Source: Brevundimonas diminuta 3F5N
GTDB lineage: Bacteria; Pseudomonadota; Alphaproteobacteria; Caulobacterales; Caulobacteraceae
Length of the DNA stretch: 51,885 nt
Direction of reading: 5' to 3'
NCBI RefSeq assembly: GCF_900163625.1
Contig: NZ_FUIE01000051.1
Span: 1 to 51,885, forward strand
In this document: positions 37,270 to 44,513 of the stretch, piece by piece
Numbering within the stretch: the stretch's first letter is position 1
How the letters are laid out: every line of letters begins with the position of its first letter
Notes under the pieces: generated by a model
What the model saw: the letters and a program-made list of their open reading frames with translations, nothing else
Told to the model about the DNA's origin: nothing
Databases searched by the model: none
Position numbers and translations under genes: made by a program

Positions 37270-38073
37270 TTAGCGGAACAGGCCCAGCAGGATCGAGCTG
37301 GACTGGTTCGCGATCGACAGCGCCTGCACGCCCAGCTGCTGCTTGGTTTGCAGAGCCGTCAGGCGGGCGCTTTCCTTGGCCAGGTCAGCGTCGACCAGGT
37401 TGCCGATGCCGACTTCCAGCGAGTCCTGCATCTTGCTGACGAAGGTCAGCTGACGATCCATGGACTTGGACTTGGTGCCCAGGTCGCCCAGCACGGCGGT
37501 GAAGGCCGTGATGGCGCCCTCGACCGCAGCGGTCGTGGCGGTGGCCACGGTCGCTGCGCCGCCTGCGGTGGCGACGGCGGTGTCCGCTGCGGCGATCGCC
37601 TTCACGGTGAAGGTGTCGGCCGCGCCGGTGCCGGTGCGGACATCCACAGCCGCCGCGTTCGCCTTGAACAGGTTCACGCCGTCGAAGCTCGCGCCGCCCA
37701 GGGCCTTGGTGATTTCATTGCCCAGGGCGTTGAAGTCAGCCAGGTAGGCCGTTTGAGCTGCGCCGGTCGACGAAGCGATGGCGACCGCCAGACCCTTCTG
37801 TTCTTCCAGAGCCTTGGTGACGATCTCGCCGGCGGCCAGGGCCACGTCGACGATCGACTGTCCGCGCTGGATCGACTGCTTCACCGAGTCCAGAGCGCCC
37901 ATTTCGGCGCGCTGCGACGTGGCGATGGCGAAGATGGCGCCGTTGTCCTTGGCCGTGGAGACCTTCAGGCCGGTGTTGACGCGGTTCTGCGTGACGTTGA
38001 GGTCGCGGTTCGTCGCGTTCAGGTTTTGCAGGGCGATGAGAGCGCCCGCATTGGTGTTGATGCTGTTAGCCAT
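37270..38073 (-). CDS. Flagellin, tandem copy 2
   Basis: 267 residues, nearly identical to the next flagellin upstream at both ends: MANSINTNAGALIALQNLNA at the start and NLVDADLAKESARLTALQTK then QQLGVQALSIANQSSSILLG at the end. The variable middle (about 140-195) differs. It is the major filament subunit type, exported through the flagellar type III apparatus. No cysteine is present. The 5' leader (38074-38130) is conserved with the upstream copy and can form a hairpin. Confidence 0.96.
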   Translation of the reverse strand: MANSINTNAGALIALQNLNATNRDLNVTQNRVNTGLKVSTAKDNGAIFAIATSQRAEMGALDSVKQSIQRGQSIVDVALAAGEIVTKALEEQKGLAVAIASSTGAAQTAYLADFNALGNEITKALGGASFDGVNLFKANAAAVDVRTGTGAADTFTVKAIAAADTAVATAGGAATVATATTAAVEGAITAFTAVLGDLGTKSKSMDRQLTFVSKMQDSLEVGIGNLVDADLAKESARLTALQTKQQLGVQALSIANQSSSILLGLFR

Positions 38074-38126
38074 TTTGGCTGTCCTTTGTCTTCAGACGAT
38101 GGCCGACGCCGTTTTGGCGTCGGTGA
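38074..38126 (-). promoter_or_regulatory. Conserved leader of flagellin copy 2 with hairpin
   Basis: The leader ends GGACAGCCAAAATG and contains CGACGCC-aaaac-GGCGTCG, a perfect 7-bp hairpin (38103-38121). The same leader stands before the upstream flagellin (38992-39044) with compensating changes and one bulge. In Caulobacter the flagellin leader is the target of the translational regulator FlbT; a similar role is possible here. Confidence 0.55.
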
Positions 38127-38154
38127 GCATTCTGCTCGGTAGCGAGAGGTGGTC

Positions 38155-38178
38155 AGGCGGCGGCCTCAACCGCCGCCT
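38155..38178 (-). terminator. Perfect 9-bp hairpin after the first tandem flagellin
   Basis: AGGCGGCGG (38155-38163) pairs with CCGCCGCCT (38170-38178) around a six-base loop, seven bases after the stop codon. No U-run follows, so termination may be partial and allow read-through into the next flagellin, or the hairpin may only protect the mRNA 3' end. Confidence 0.5.
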
Positions 38179-38184
38179 TCAGCG

Positions 38185-38991
38185 TTAGCGGAACAGGCCC
38201 AGCAGGATCGAGCTGGACTGGTTCGCGATCGACAGCGCCTGCACGCCCAGCTGCTGCTTGGTCTGCAGAGCCGTCAGGCGGGCGCTTTCCTTGGCCAGGT
38301 CGGCGTCGACCAGGTTGCCGATGCCGACTTCCAGCGAGTCCTGCATCTTGCTGACGAAGGTCAGCTGACGCTCCATCGACTTCGACTGGGTGCCCAGCTT
38401 GCCGAGTTCGGCGGTGAAGCCGCTGATGGCCGTGTTCACCGCAGTGATGGCGGCCTGAGCGGCCGTGGCGTCGGCCGGCGCCGTCAACGTAGCCGTAGTG
38501 GCGACGGTGATCGCCGCGCCCGTGCCGATGTTCTGGGTTGCACCCGAGGTGCTGGTCAGAACCGACTGCTGGGTCGTGTTGGAGAACAGGTTCACGCCGT
38601 CGAAGGTCGCGCCGGCCAGGGCCTTGGTGATTTCACCGCCCAAGGCGTTGTAGTCAGCCAGGTAAGCCGTCTGGGCAGCGCCGCTCGACGAAGCGATGGC
38701 GACCGCCAGGCTCTTCTGTTCTTCCAGGGCCTTGGTGATGGTTTCGCCGGCGGCCAGGGCCACATCGACGATCGACTGACCGCGCTGGATCGACTGCTTC
38801 ACCGAGTCCAGAGCGCCCATTTCGGCGCGCTGTGCGGTGGCGATGGCGAAGATCGCGCCGTTGTCCTTGGCCGTAGAGACCTTCAGACCCGTGTTCACGC
38901 GGTTTTGCGCGACGTTCAGGTCACGATTCGTCGCGTTCAGGTTTTGCAGGGCGATGAGAGCGCCAGCATTGGTGTTGATGCTGTTAGCCAT
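38185..38991 (-). CDS. Flagellin, tandem copy 1
   Basis: 268 residues, almost the same as tandem copy 2 in residues 1-135 and in the last 65; the centre (about 138-200) contains a different Thr/Ala-rich sequence (TTQQSVLTSTSGATQNIGTG). It is a filament structural protein. A sigma-54-type promoter lies 78 bases upstream of its ATG, the normal promoter class for late flagellar genes. It is the first gene of the cluster, and transcription probably continues toward copy 2. Confidence 0.96.
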   Translation of the reverse strand: MANSINTNAGALIALQNLNATNRDLNVAQNRVNTGLKVSTAKDNGAIFAIATAQRAEMGALDSVKQSIQRGQSIVDVALAAGETITKALEEQKSLAVAIASSSGAAQTAYLADYNALGGEITKALAGATFDGVNLFSNTTQQSVLTSTSGATQNIGTGAAITVATTATLTAPADATAAQAAITAVNTAISGFTAELGKLGTQSKSMERQLTFVSKMQDSLEVGIGNLVDADLAKESARLTALQTKQQLGVQALSIANQSSSILLGLFR

Positions 38992-39044
38992 TTTGGCTGT
39001 CCTTTGTCTTCAGACGATGTCCGACGCCATTTTGGCTGTCGGGA
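38992..39044 (-). promoter_or_regulatory. Conserved leader of flagellin copy 1
   Basis: It matches the leader of copy 2 closely. The hairpin is kept as CGAC and GCC pairing with GGC and GTCG across one bulged base. It lies within the predicted 66-base 5' UTR made from the sigma-54 promoter. Confidence 0.5.
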
Positions 39045-39068
39045 GCTTTCTGCTCGGACGCTCACGCC

Positions 39069-39083
39069 GCAAGGAGCGGGCCA
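39069..39083 (-). promoter_or_regulatory. Sigma-54 (-24/-12) promoter for flagellin copy 1
   Basis: On the minus strand TGGCCCGCTCCTTGC matches the consensus TGGCACGNNNNTTGC in all but one position, with GG and GC separated by the required 10 bases. Transcription would begin near 39057. Sigma-54 with FlbD-type activators drives late flagellar genes in Caulobacter. Confidence 0.75.
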
Positions 39084-39201
39084 GACGCCGACAACCCCGC
39101 ACGGAGCGTACAGCATTGATTTTTCAACATTAGAGCTTGAAGAGCACGCCGCCGAACCCGGCAATATTTACCGGTCAGGCCGTCAACTCGGCGCTTTTTG
39201 C

Positions 39202-39531
39202 CTAGTCGCCCGGCAATATCGGCCCAGCCGCACCTCGTCCCTGCGCCCAGGCATCTATCAAGTCGCGTTCAGCTCTCAGCGTCTCAACCGCCAGGCGCCG
39301 GGCGGCGTCGCACGCCGTCACCTGCGCGCCGCGCCGTACATAGGCCGCCTCCAGGTCCGCCGCCGTCGGACGCTCGGGCAGCACGGCCAGTTCGCAGGGC
39401 TGCGTCGCCGCCTCAGCCAGGATCAACCGGGGCGGCGCAACCGGCGATAACGGGCGCGAGGCGGCACAACTCGCGGTCATGATCGCGCAGGCGCTGAGCA
39501 CGATCAGGGTCCAGGGGCGTATCAGTATCAT
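39202..39531 (-). CDS. Rz1-like outer-membrane spanin lipoprotein
   Basis: 109 residues from ATG 39531, with GAGGA six bases upstream. The hydrophobic signal ends in a lipobox (TASC, Cys near residue 22), then a Pro-containing stretch (SRPLSPVAPP). Its first 119 bases overlap the 3' end of the Rz-like gene in another frame, and it extends beyond it. That overlapping order is characteristic of phage Rz/Rz1 pairs. Rz1 sits in the outer membrane and, joined to Rz, fuses the two membranes in the last step of lysis. The mature part is longer than in classical Rz1. Confidence 0.65.
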   Translation of the reverse strand: MILIRPWTLIVLSACAIMTASCAASRPLSPVAPPRLILAEAATQPCELAVLPERPTAADLEAAYVRRGAQVTACDAARRLAVETLRAERDLIDAWAQGRGAAGPILPGD

Positions 39532-39835
39532 CAGCGGTCCTCGCTCGAATTTCAGCCGCGACAGTCGCCTGCGTCACGGCCTTGGCGTTGCGGTGAAAGG
39601 CGTCGAGACTCTCGACCTGGCGACCGCGTGCGGCGGCCTCCAGACTGCGGGCGGACGCCTCGGCTTCCGCCCGGCTGAGGCGCTGCTGGATCGCCTCCAT
39701 CCGGCGCGCCTGAAGGTGCAGAGGATCCCAGCTCAAACCCAGTCCCCGCCCGACGATCAGCAACAATACGCCGACCGCCAGCATCGTCGCCCACCAGCCC
39801 AGCGGCGTCAGAACCCGCAGGAAGCGCCCCGTCAT
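39413..39835 (-). CDS. Rz-like inner-membrane spanin
   Basis: 140 residues from ATG 39835, overlapping the endolysin stop as ATGA. One N-terminal transmembrane helix (about 12-34, WWATMLAVGVLLLIVGRGLGL) is followed by an alpha-helical, Arg/Glu/Ala-rich segment (43-100) likely to form a coiled coil. The C-terminus has two cysteines (RELCRLAPVIAGCAA). This topology, with the position directly after the endolysin and the embedded Rz1-like gene, indicates an i-spanin. The sequence family was not identified. Confidence 0.68.
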   Translation of the reverse strand: MTGRFLRVLTPLGWWATMLAVGVLLLIVGRGLGLSWDPLHLQARRMEAIQQRLSRAEAEASARSLEAAARGRQVESLDAFHRNAKAVTQATVAAEIRARTADDTDTPLDPDRAQRLRDHDRELCRLAPVIAGCAAPVDPG

Positions 39836-40215
39836 GGATAGGCCCTCCGATCCAGTTCGAAGTGCGGGCCGTCGCGCAGGCGCGGCCAGTCCCCGCCCCA
39901 GATCAGCGGCGCGCCCGACGCCGCAGCCGCCGCCTTGAACGCCCCGGCGATGCGCGGATACAGCGGCCAGTCCCAGCGCACCTGACCATCGACCCAGGCG
40001 GCCACGTCCACCGCATGGCCTGTCAGGTGACGCGAGTTCAACGTCCGACTGGCTCCGGCCTGCACCAGTTCCGCCTGACGCGCGGGCGTGCGCAGCCCTT
40101 CCGTGACCATGAAGTCCACCGGCGTCAGGCGGATCGCCGCCTCCACCACGGCGACCAGATCGGGGTGGACGCCCTTCAGCCGCTCGCGTGAGCGTTGCGA
40201 CAGGTGAAAGCTCAT
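39832..40215 (-). CDS. M15-family peptidoglycan peptidase (phage-type endolysin)
   Basis: 127 residues from ATG 40215. The zinc ligands of the M15/VanY-like phage endolysins are visible: SRHLTGHAVDVAAW (His and Asp) around residue 63 and GPHFEL (His) near 117. LRTPARQAELVQAGAS upstream is also typical. Such enzymes cut L-Ala-D-Glu or D-Ala-D-Ala links in peptidoglycan. No signal peptide is present, so release would depend on the preceding holin-like protein. Gene junctions on both sides overlap by ATGA. Confidence 0.88.
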   Translation of the reverse strand: MSFHLSQRSRERLKGVHPDLVAVVEAAIRLTPVDFMVTEGLRTPARQAELVQAGASRTLNSRHLTGHAVDVAAWVDGQVRWDWPLYPRIAGAFKAAAAASGAPLIWGGDWPRLRDGPHFELDRRAYP

Positions 40216-40484
40216 GGCCGCCCTCCCGCACGCAACCGCGCCAGATTGACGATCTGCTGCGCGCTGGGCGCCACCAGATAGAGCAGCAGCATCAGGGCGA
40301 TCAGCCCCATCAGCCCCTCGGCGATGCGCGGCAGGTCCGCCGCCGTCGCCCGCGTCACCGCCAGCCGCAACAGCAGCCACAGCGCCAGGCTGGCGGCATA
40401 GACATAGAGGCGCCGCCACAGCCAGCGGCCCTCGGCCAGTTCCACGGGCTCCGCCGCCGGTTGATCTTGATGCTCAAGGGTCAT
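40212..40484 (-). CDS. Holin-like membrane protein
   Basis: 90 residues, two strong hydrophobic helices (about 26-46 and 56-76, GLMGLIALMLLLYLVAPSA) and charged ends. Size, topology and position immediately before the endolysin are those of a phage or gene-transfer-agent holin, which forms the membrane lesions that let the endolysin out. The start overlaps the preceding stop as ATGA. The assignment rests on context; the sequence itself matches no family I can name with certainty. Confidence 0.65.
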   Translation of the reverse strand: MTLEHQDQPAAEPVELAEGRWLWRRLYVYAASLALWLLLRLAVTRATAADLPRIAEGLMGLIALMLLLYLVAPSAQQIVNLARLRAGGRP

Positions 40485-40675
40485 TGCCCGTCCTCCGGGT
40501 CATGGGGCGCGGCCGAGCTTCGCCAGTCGCTGCCCAGATGGTCGAAACAGTCATCCGCCGAGAGGCGCTCGGGCGCAGCCCAAGCCTCTGCGTCCAACAG
40601 CGGGTCCAACTCGCCCAGCGACAGGGCGTCCTCCGCGTCGATGATGCGATGCAGGCGTCGGATCATGGCGTTCAC
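40481..40675 (-). CDS. Small acidic protein in the lysis operon, unknown
   Basis: 64 residues, start MNAMIRRLHRIIDAEDALSL, otherwise acidic (GELDPLLDAEAW, SADDCFDHLGSDW). No signal or membrane segment. It overlaps both neighbours by ATGA, so it is translated with the fibre-like and holin-like genes. It may be a phage chaperone or antiholin, but there is no direct evidence. Confidence 0.7.
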   Translation of the reverse strand: MNAMIRRLHRIIDAEDALSLGELDPLLDAEAWAAPERLSADDCFDHLGSDWRSSAAPHDPEDGQ

Positions 40676-42150
40676 CCCACCGCCGTCAGCCAGACCACGC
40701 CGGCCGCGCCCGCGCCGCCCGCGCCCGCCGCCGTCACGCCCGCGCCGCCGCCGCCTCCGCCGCCGCCATGAAGGCCGCCGGGTCCGCCCGCATGGCCGGA
40801 GCCGGACGCCACCGCACCGCCGCCTGCGCCGCCTCCTCCAGCCCAGTGCAGGTCCGGCCAGGGCGCCGCCTGCCCCATCGCCCCATCGGCCGCTCCCCCC
40901 GCCGCCTTCAAAAGCAGAAGAGCGCCGTCGCCGCCTGCGCCTCCGGCCTGCGCCGCATTGGCCGCGCTAAGGCCGCCGCCCGCGCCGCCTGCGCCAGGGC
41001 CATCGGGACGCGCCGTCGCCTGCCCGGCTTCACCCGCCGCCGAAATGGAAGAGGCTCCGCCTGCGTTGGAGGGCGGCAGGCCGCCGCCGCCCTCGCCACC
41101 GATTCCCGACGCCGCAGAGCCGCCGGCGCCGCCGCGTCCGCCCTCGCCGGTCAGCAGGATCTGGGCGCCGGTCTTCACCAGACTCGCCGCGCCCTGGCCG
41201 CCCGCCGCGCCCGATACGGCGCCGCCTGCGCCGCCCGCGCCCACAGTGACGTCCAGCCCCCCCGACAGGTTCACAGCCGGCCACCAGGTCGTCATGACGC
41301 CGCCTGCGCCGCCGCCGCCGCCGCCATGCCGAACGGCGCCAGACGCTCCCGCCAGACCGGCCCCGCCTCCGCCCCCGCCGCCCACGCAAACCGCCTCGAT
41401 CCAGCGCGCCCAGACCGGCGGCGCCCAGCTTCCAGAGGCGGTCAGCACCTTCGTCTCGCGCCGCGTCGCGCCCTGTCCGAACCAGGCGCGGCCCGTGCTG
41501 CGGTCGATCCGCAGCGCCTCATGCCAGGCGCCGCCGTCGGGGCTGACCTTCAGCCGCAGGTCGTCGTCGCCGACTAGCCCCAGTTCGGCCCGCCCGCCCC
41601 AGCCGCTCTGGAACAGTAGGGACAGGACATCGCCCGCCGTCTGCTTGTTGAAGGTGAAGCGCAGATCGCCGTCGCCGCCGCTCTCGCTCTCCAGCGCGGT
41701 CCACAGCGCCTTGTTGGCCCGCACGGCGACGACGTTCGTCGCATCCGCCATCGTGTTCACGCCGAGGCGCGTGATCTGCTGAATCTCTTCCGGCAGGCCG
41801 AAGGACAGAGGCGTCCAGACGCCTGCGCGCCGGACCAGAATCTCCTCGCTGTCCAGCACCACCGCCAGCAGGCCGTCGGGCGCCGGGACAGAAATCCAGC
41901 CATCCCGCTCATGCCGCATCAGGCTGCCTGCCGGATGCTGCGCCCAGTCCGCGCCCGTCGCCGCCTCCGGCAGGATGTAGAGCGCGCCCTCGGGCGGATC
42001 GGCGGGCTGCTGTATCGTGGTGCGGCTGACCACCGCCGTCTGGATCAGGGCGTCCAGGCGGGTCAGGGCCTCGTTCAGGGTCACATGTTTCTGCAGCTGT
42101 CCGGCCGCCAGATAAGGCAGGCCCAGCCGCGCGCTGGCGTCATCGCTCAT
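40672..42150 (-). CDS. DUF2793 fibre/spike-like protein with glycine-rich tip
   Basis: 492 residues. Residues 1-115 are a DUF2793 domain (ARLGLPYLAAGQLQKHVTLN, then EALTRLDALIQ and PPEGALYILPEAATGAW-like). Residues 125-235 form a stalk-like segment (LGVNTMADATNVVAVRANKA, LLFQSGWGGRAELGLVGDDD, KVSPDGGAWHEAL). After ASGSWAPPVWARW, residues 255-492 are mostly Gly and Ala with runs of up to eight glycines, as in glycine-rich tips of phage adhesins. DUF2793 occurs on phage-like and gene transfer agent particles. It is the first gene of the operon, and its Shine-Dalgarno is in a hairpin. Confidence 0.82.
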   Translation of the reverse strand: MSDDASARLGLPYLAAGQLQKHVTLNEALTRLDALIQTAVVSRTTIQQPADPPEGALYILPEAATGADWAQHPAGSLMRHERDGWISVPAPDGLLAVVLDSEEILVRRAGVWTPLSFGLPEEIQQITRLGVNTMADATNVVAVRANKALWTALESESGGDGDLRFTFNKQTAGDVLSLLFQSGWGGRAELGLVGDDDLRLKVSPDGGAWHEALRIDRSTGRAWFGQGATRRETKVLTASGSWAPPVWARWIEAVCVGGGGGGGAGLAGASGAVRHGGGGGGAGGVMTTWWPAVNLSGGLDVTVGAGGAGGAVSGAAGGQGAASLVKTGAQILLTGEGGRGGAGGSAASGIGGEGGGGLPPSNAGGASSISAAGEAGQATARPDGPGAGGAGGGLSAANAAQAGGAGGDGALLLLKAAGGAADGAMGQAAPWPDLHWAGGGGAGGGAVASGSGHAGGPGGLHGGGGGGGGAGVTAAGAGGAGAAGVVWLTAVG

Positions 42151-42176
42151 GAGCGGTCTCCAAAGGTTGAGACCGC
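42151..42176 (-). promoter_or_regulatory. Hairpin that covers the Shine-Dalgarno of the DUF2793 gene
   Basis: GCGGTCTC (42169-42176 read on the minus strand) pairs perfectly over 8 bp with GAGACCGC (42153-42160). The GGAG that should recruit the ribosome begins at the loop edge and runs into the 3' arm, and the ATG follows two bases after the stem. Translation of the whole coupled operon could therefore be held low until the stem is opened. As DNA, the same inverted repeat could instead be an operator. Confidence 0.55.
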
Positions 42177-42376
42177 AGTCTGCTCAGGCGCCGAACCCCG
42201 GCGCGCCGATCCGCCCCGGCGTGCGTCAAAGCCGGGAAATTTCAGGGATTGGCCGCGCCAGGCGCGCTATCGCCTCACGCTCCGCCCGCGCATTCAGCCG
42301 CATGAGGCCACGCTCGACAGGTCTGGCGCCGACGCGCTAACCGACGCCTCCACACGTTTTCACCAAAGGTCGCAGC

Positions 42377-43324
42377 ATGACCCTGACCCAGGCCCTGATG
42401 CGGCTGACCGCCCTGGCCCTGCTGGCGCCGCCCGGCCTGGTCGCCATTTCGGCGCTCAGCCGCATCGGCCACCGCCTGCCCGACCTGCTGACCCAGTTCA
42501 CCGCGCCAGCCCTGATCGCGACCGTCGTGCTGTGCGGCCTCTTCGTGCTGCTCCGCCTGTGGGACATGGCGGCGCTGGGCGCGGGCGTGGCGGGGCTGCT
42601 GCTTCTAGCCGTCTGGCCGCAGTGGGCGCCTGAGAAAGGCCGCGCCGCCGGACCGGAAACCCTGACCATCTATTCCGCCAATCTGTGGGCCCGAAATCAG
42701 GATGTGGCGGCCATCGCCCGCTCCATCGAACGAGCCGACGCCGACGTGGTCATGCTGATCGAGCTGGGCGACGCCCCGGCAGCGCAGTTGGACACGATCC
42801 TGAGCGCCTATCCGCACCGCGTCAGCACCCCGCGCAAGGACCGGCCCAGCGGCGCTGCGCGCTCGGTGATCGCCTCCCGCCTGCCTCTACGCCGTGTGCG
42901 TGACGCCGATGGTCAGGGTCTGGCCGCCTTGGTCGCCCAGGCCGAAACGCCGCTGGGGCCGGTCAGCCTGATCGCCGTCCACATGACGCGCCCTTGGCCG
43001 TTCCAGCATCCCTACGGCCAGATCAGTCAGGCGCAGCGCCTCGCCGGACTGCGCGCCGGGCTGGAGGGGCCGGTCATCATCGCCGGGGACTTCAACAGCG
43101 TCTCCAGCGGCCGCATCGGTCGTCAGATCAAGGCCGAGACAGGCCTGATCCCCGCCCCCGCCCGACCCGGCACCTGGCCCTCGGCCCTGCCCGCCTTCCT
43201 CGGCATCACCATAGATCACGTCTGGCGCACGCCCGACCTGGCCTTGGTCGAGCGGCGGTTGGGCCAGAAGACGGGTTCGGACCACCGCCCGGTGATCGTG
43301 CGTCTCAGCCGGGCCGCGTCATAA
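42377..43324 (+). CDS. Membrane-anchored endonuclease/exonuclease/phosphatase-family protein
   Basis: 315 residues from ATG 42377, with AAGG seven bases upstream. Three hydrophobic helices occupy residues 5-85; the rest is an EEP domain facing the periplasm: TIYSANLWARN, VVMLIELGD (metal Glu), IAVHMTRP, IIAGDFNSV (catalytic Asp-Asn) and SDHRPVIV (Asp-His). This matches the YafD-like/EEP hydrolases, which cut phosphodiesters or phospholipid headgroups; the substrate is unknown. It is divergent from the lysis-like operon, and its 3' end overlaps the cca gene by 20 bases. Confidence 0.85.
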   Translation: MTLTQALMRLTALALLAPPGLVAISALSRIGHRLPDLLTQFTAPALIATVVLCGLFVLLRLWDMAALGAGVAGLLLLAVWPQWAPEKGRAAGPETLTIYSANLWARNQDVAAIARSIERADADVVMLIELGDAPAAQLDTILSAYPHRVSTPRKDRPSGAARSVIASRLPLRRVRDADGQGLAALVAQAETPLGPVSLIAVHMTRPWPFQHPYGQISQAQRLAGLRAGLEGPVIIAGDFNSVSSGRIGRQIKAETGLIPAPARPGTWPSALPAFLGITIDHVWRTPDLALVERRLGQKTGSDHRPVIVRLSRAAS

Positions 43325-44513
43325 GAGCCTTCAGCCGCGCCTCATGCCCGTGGTCGGGAAAGTCGTCGGCGATCCAGCCCTCTTCAAAGGCCTTCAGCAC
43401 CCGCCCCGTCTGCGACCCCGGCGACAGGCCCAGCCGCGCCAGATCCTTGCCGCCGACCGGCAGCTTCGGCGGCGTCCAGTCCGCCGCCAGCATCAATAGA
43501 CGCTGCACCGCCCCGACTTCTGCGCCCGATGCCCATGCACGATAGAGCCGATCCTCGACCGCCTGACGCCCGACGCGCCAGATGGCGGCGCGCGCCTGAG
43601 CCTCGCTCATTGTCGTGTCGATGCGTTCGGCGACAGCCTCGACCAATCGGTCTCTCTGGGCGTTCGACAACCGCAGCTTCAGCGCCGCCTCGCGCACGGC
43701 CTCAGCCTCATCCGGCAACAGCGCCGACAGACGCAACACCGGGTCCGGACTGATCCCGACCATCGCCTCGAACAGAGACAGGCTTTTGGGTTGCGGCATG
43801 ACGCGGCCCAGCACGCCCGCATGATCCATCAGCCGCACCGCCGCGCGCGGATCGGGGGCGGCCAGCAGCTTGAGCAACTCCTTCGACACCCGTTCAGCCG
43901 ACAGCCGTTCTACGCCCTCGGCCAAGGCGGCGCAGGCCGCGACCGCCGCCGCATCCGGTGCCCCGCGCCCATACCAGGCGAAAAAGCGATAGAAGCGCAG
44001 GATCCGCAGATAATCCTCGCGGATGCGCTGTTCCGGCTCCCCGACAAAGACGATCCGCCCGGCCAGCGCGTCCTCATACCCCGCGCCCGTCGGGTCCAGG
44101 ATCAGCCCGTCCGCATCGGCATAGAGGGCGTTCAGCCGGAAATCCCGCCGCGCCGCGTCTTCGGCCCAGTCGTCGGTAAAGGCGACCGTGGCGCGCCGCC
44201 CGTCGGTCGATACATCCCGGCGCAGGGTAGTGATCTCGAACGGCTGACGCTCCGATATGGCCGTCACCGTGCCGTGCTCCATGCCGGTCGGCACGCTCTT
44301 CAGCCCTGCCGCCTTCAACGCCCTGACCACCGCATCGGGCGTCAGGACGGTGGCGATGTCCACATCATCGATCGGCGCGCCCAGCACGGCGTTGCGCACA
44401 CAGCCGCCGACGAACCGGGCGCAGTCCGCCCCGCCCGCCGCCGCCAGCGCGGCCATCACCGCCTGCGTCGCGCTGGCCGTCAGCCAATCCTGGCCCTCAA
44501 GCACGCGGTTCAT
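43305..44513 (-). CDS. cca: CCA-adding tRNA nucleotidyltransferase / poly(A) polymerase family
   Basis: 402 residues from ATG 44513. The class II nucleotidyltransferase head is clear: RFVGGCVRNAVLGAPIDDVDIAT (GG and DxD motifs), then ARRDFRLNALYAD and EDYLRILRFYRFFAWYG. The enzyme builds or repairs the CCA end of tRNA. Its start overlaps the NUDIX stop as ATGA, and the DUF1285 - NUDIX - CCA order is common in alphaproteobacteria. A poly(A) polymerase role is not excluded by sequence alone. No HD domain is present. Confidence 0.92.
   Translation of the reverse strand: MNRVLEGQDWLTASATQAVMAALAAAGGADCARFVGGCVRNAVLGAPIDDVDIATVLTPDAVVRALKAAGLKSVPTGMEHGTVTAISERQPFEITTLRRDVSTDGRRATVAFTDDWAEDAARRDFRLNALYADADGLILDPTGAGYEDALAGRIVFVGEPEQRIREDYLRILRFYRFFAWYGRGAPDAAAVAACAALAEGVERLSAERVSKELLKLLAAPDPRAAVRLMDHAGVLGRVMPQPKSLSLFEAMVGISPDPVLRLSALLPDEAEAVREAALKLRLSNAQRDRLVEAVAERIDTTMSEAQARAAIWRVGRQAVEDRLYRAWASGAEVGAVQRLLMLAADWTPPKLPVGGKDLARLGLSPGSQTGRVLKAFEEGWIADDFPDHGHEARLKALMTRPG

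Noticed and set aside
40958..41782. Proline-rich open frame opposite the glycine-rich adhesin tip
   Set aside because: Glycine codons read in reverse become proline or alanine codons, so the proline richness is an artefact.
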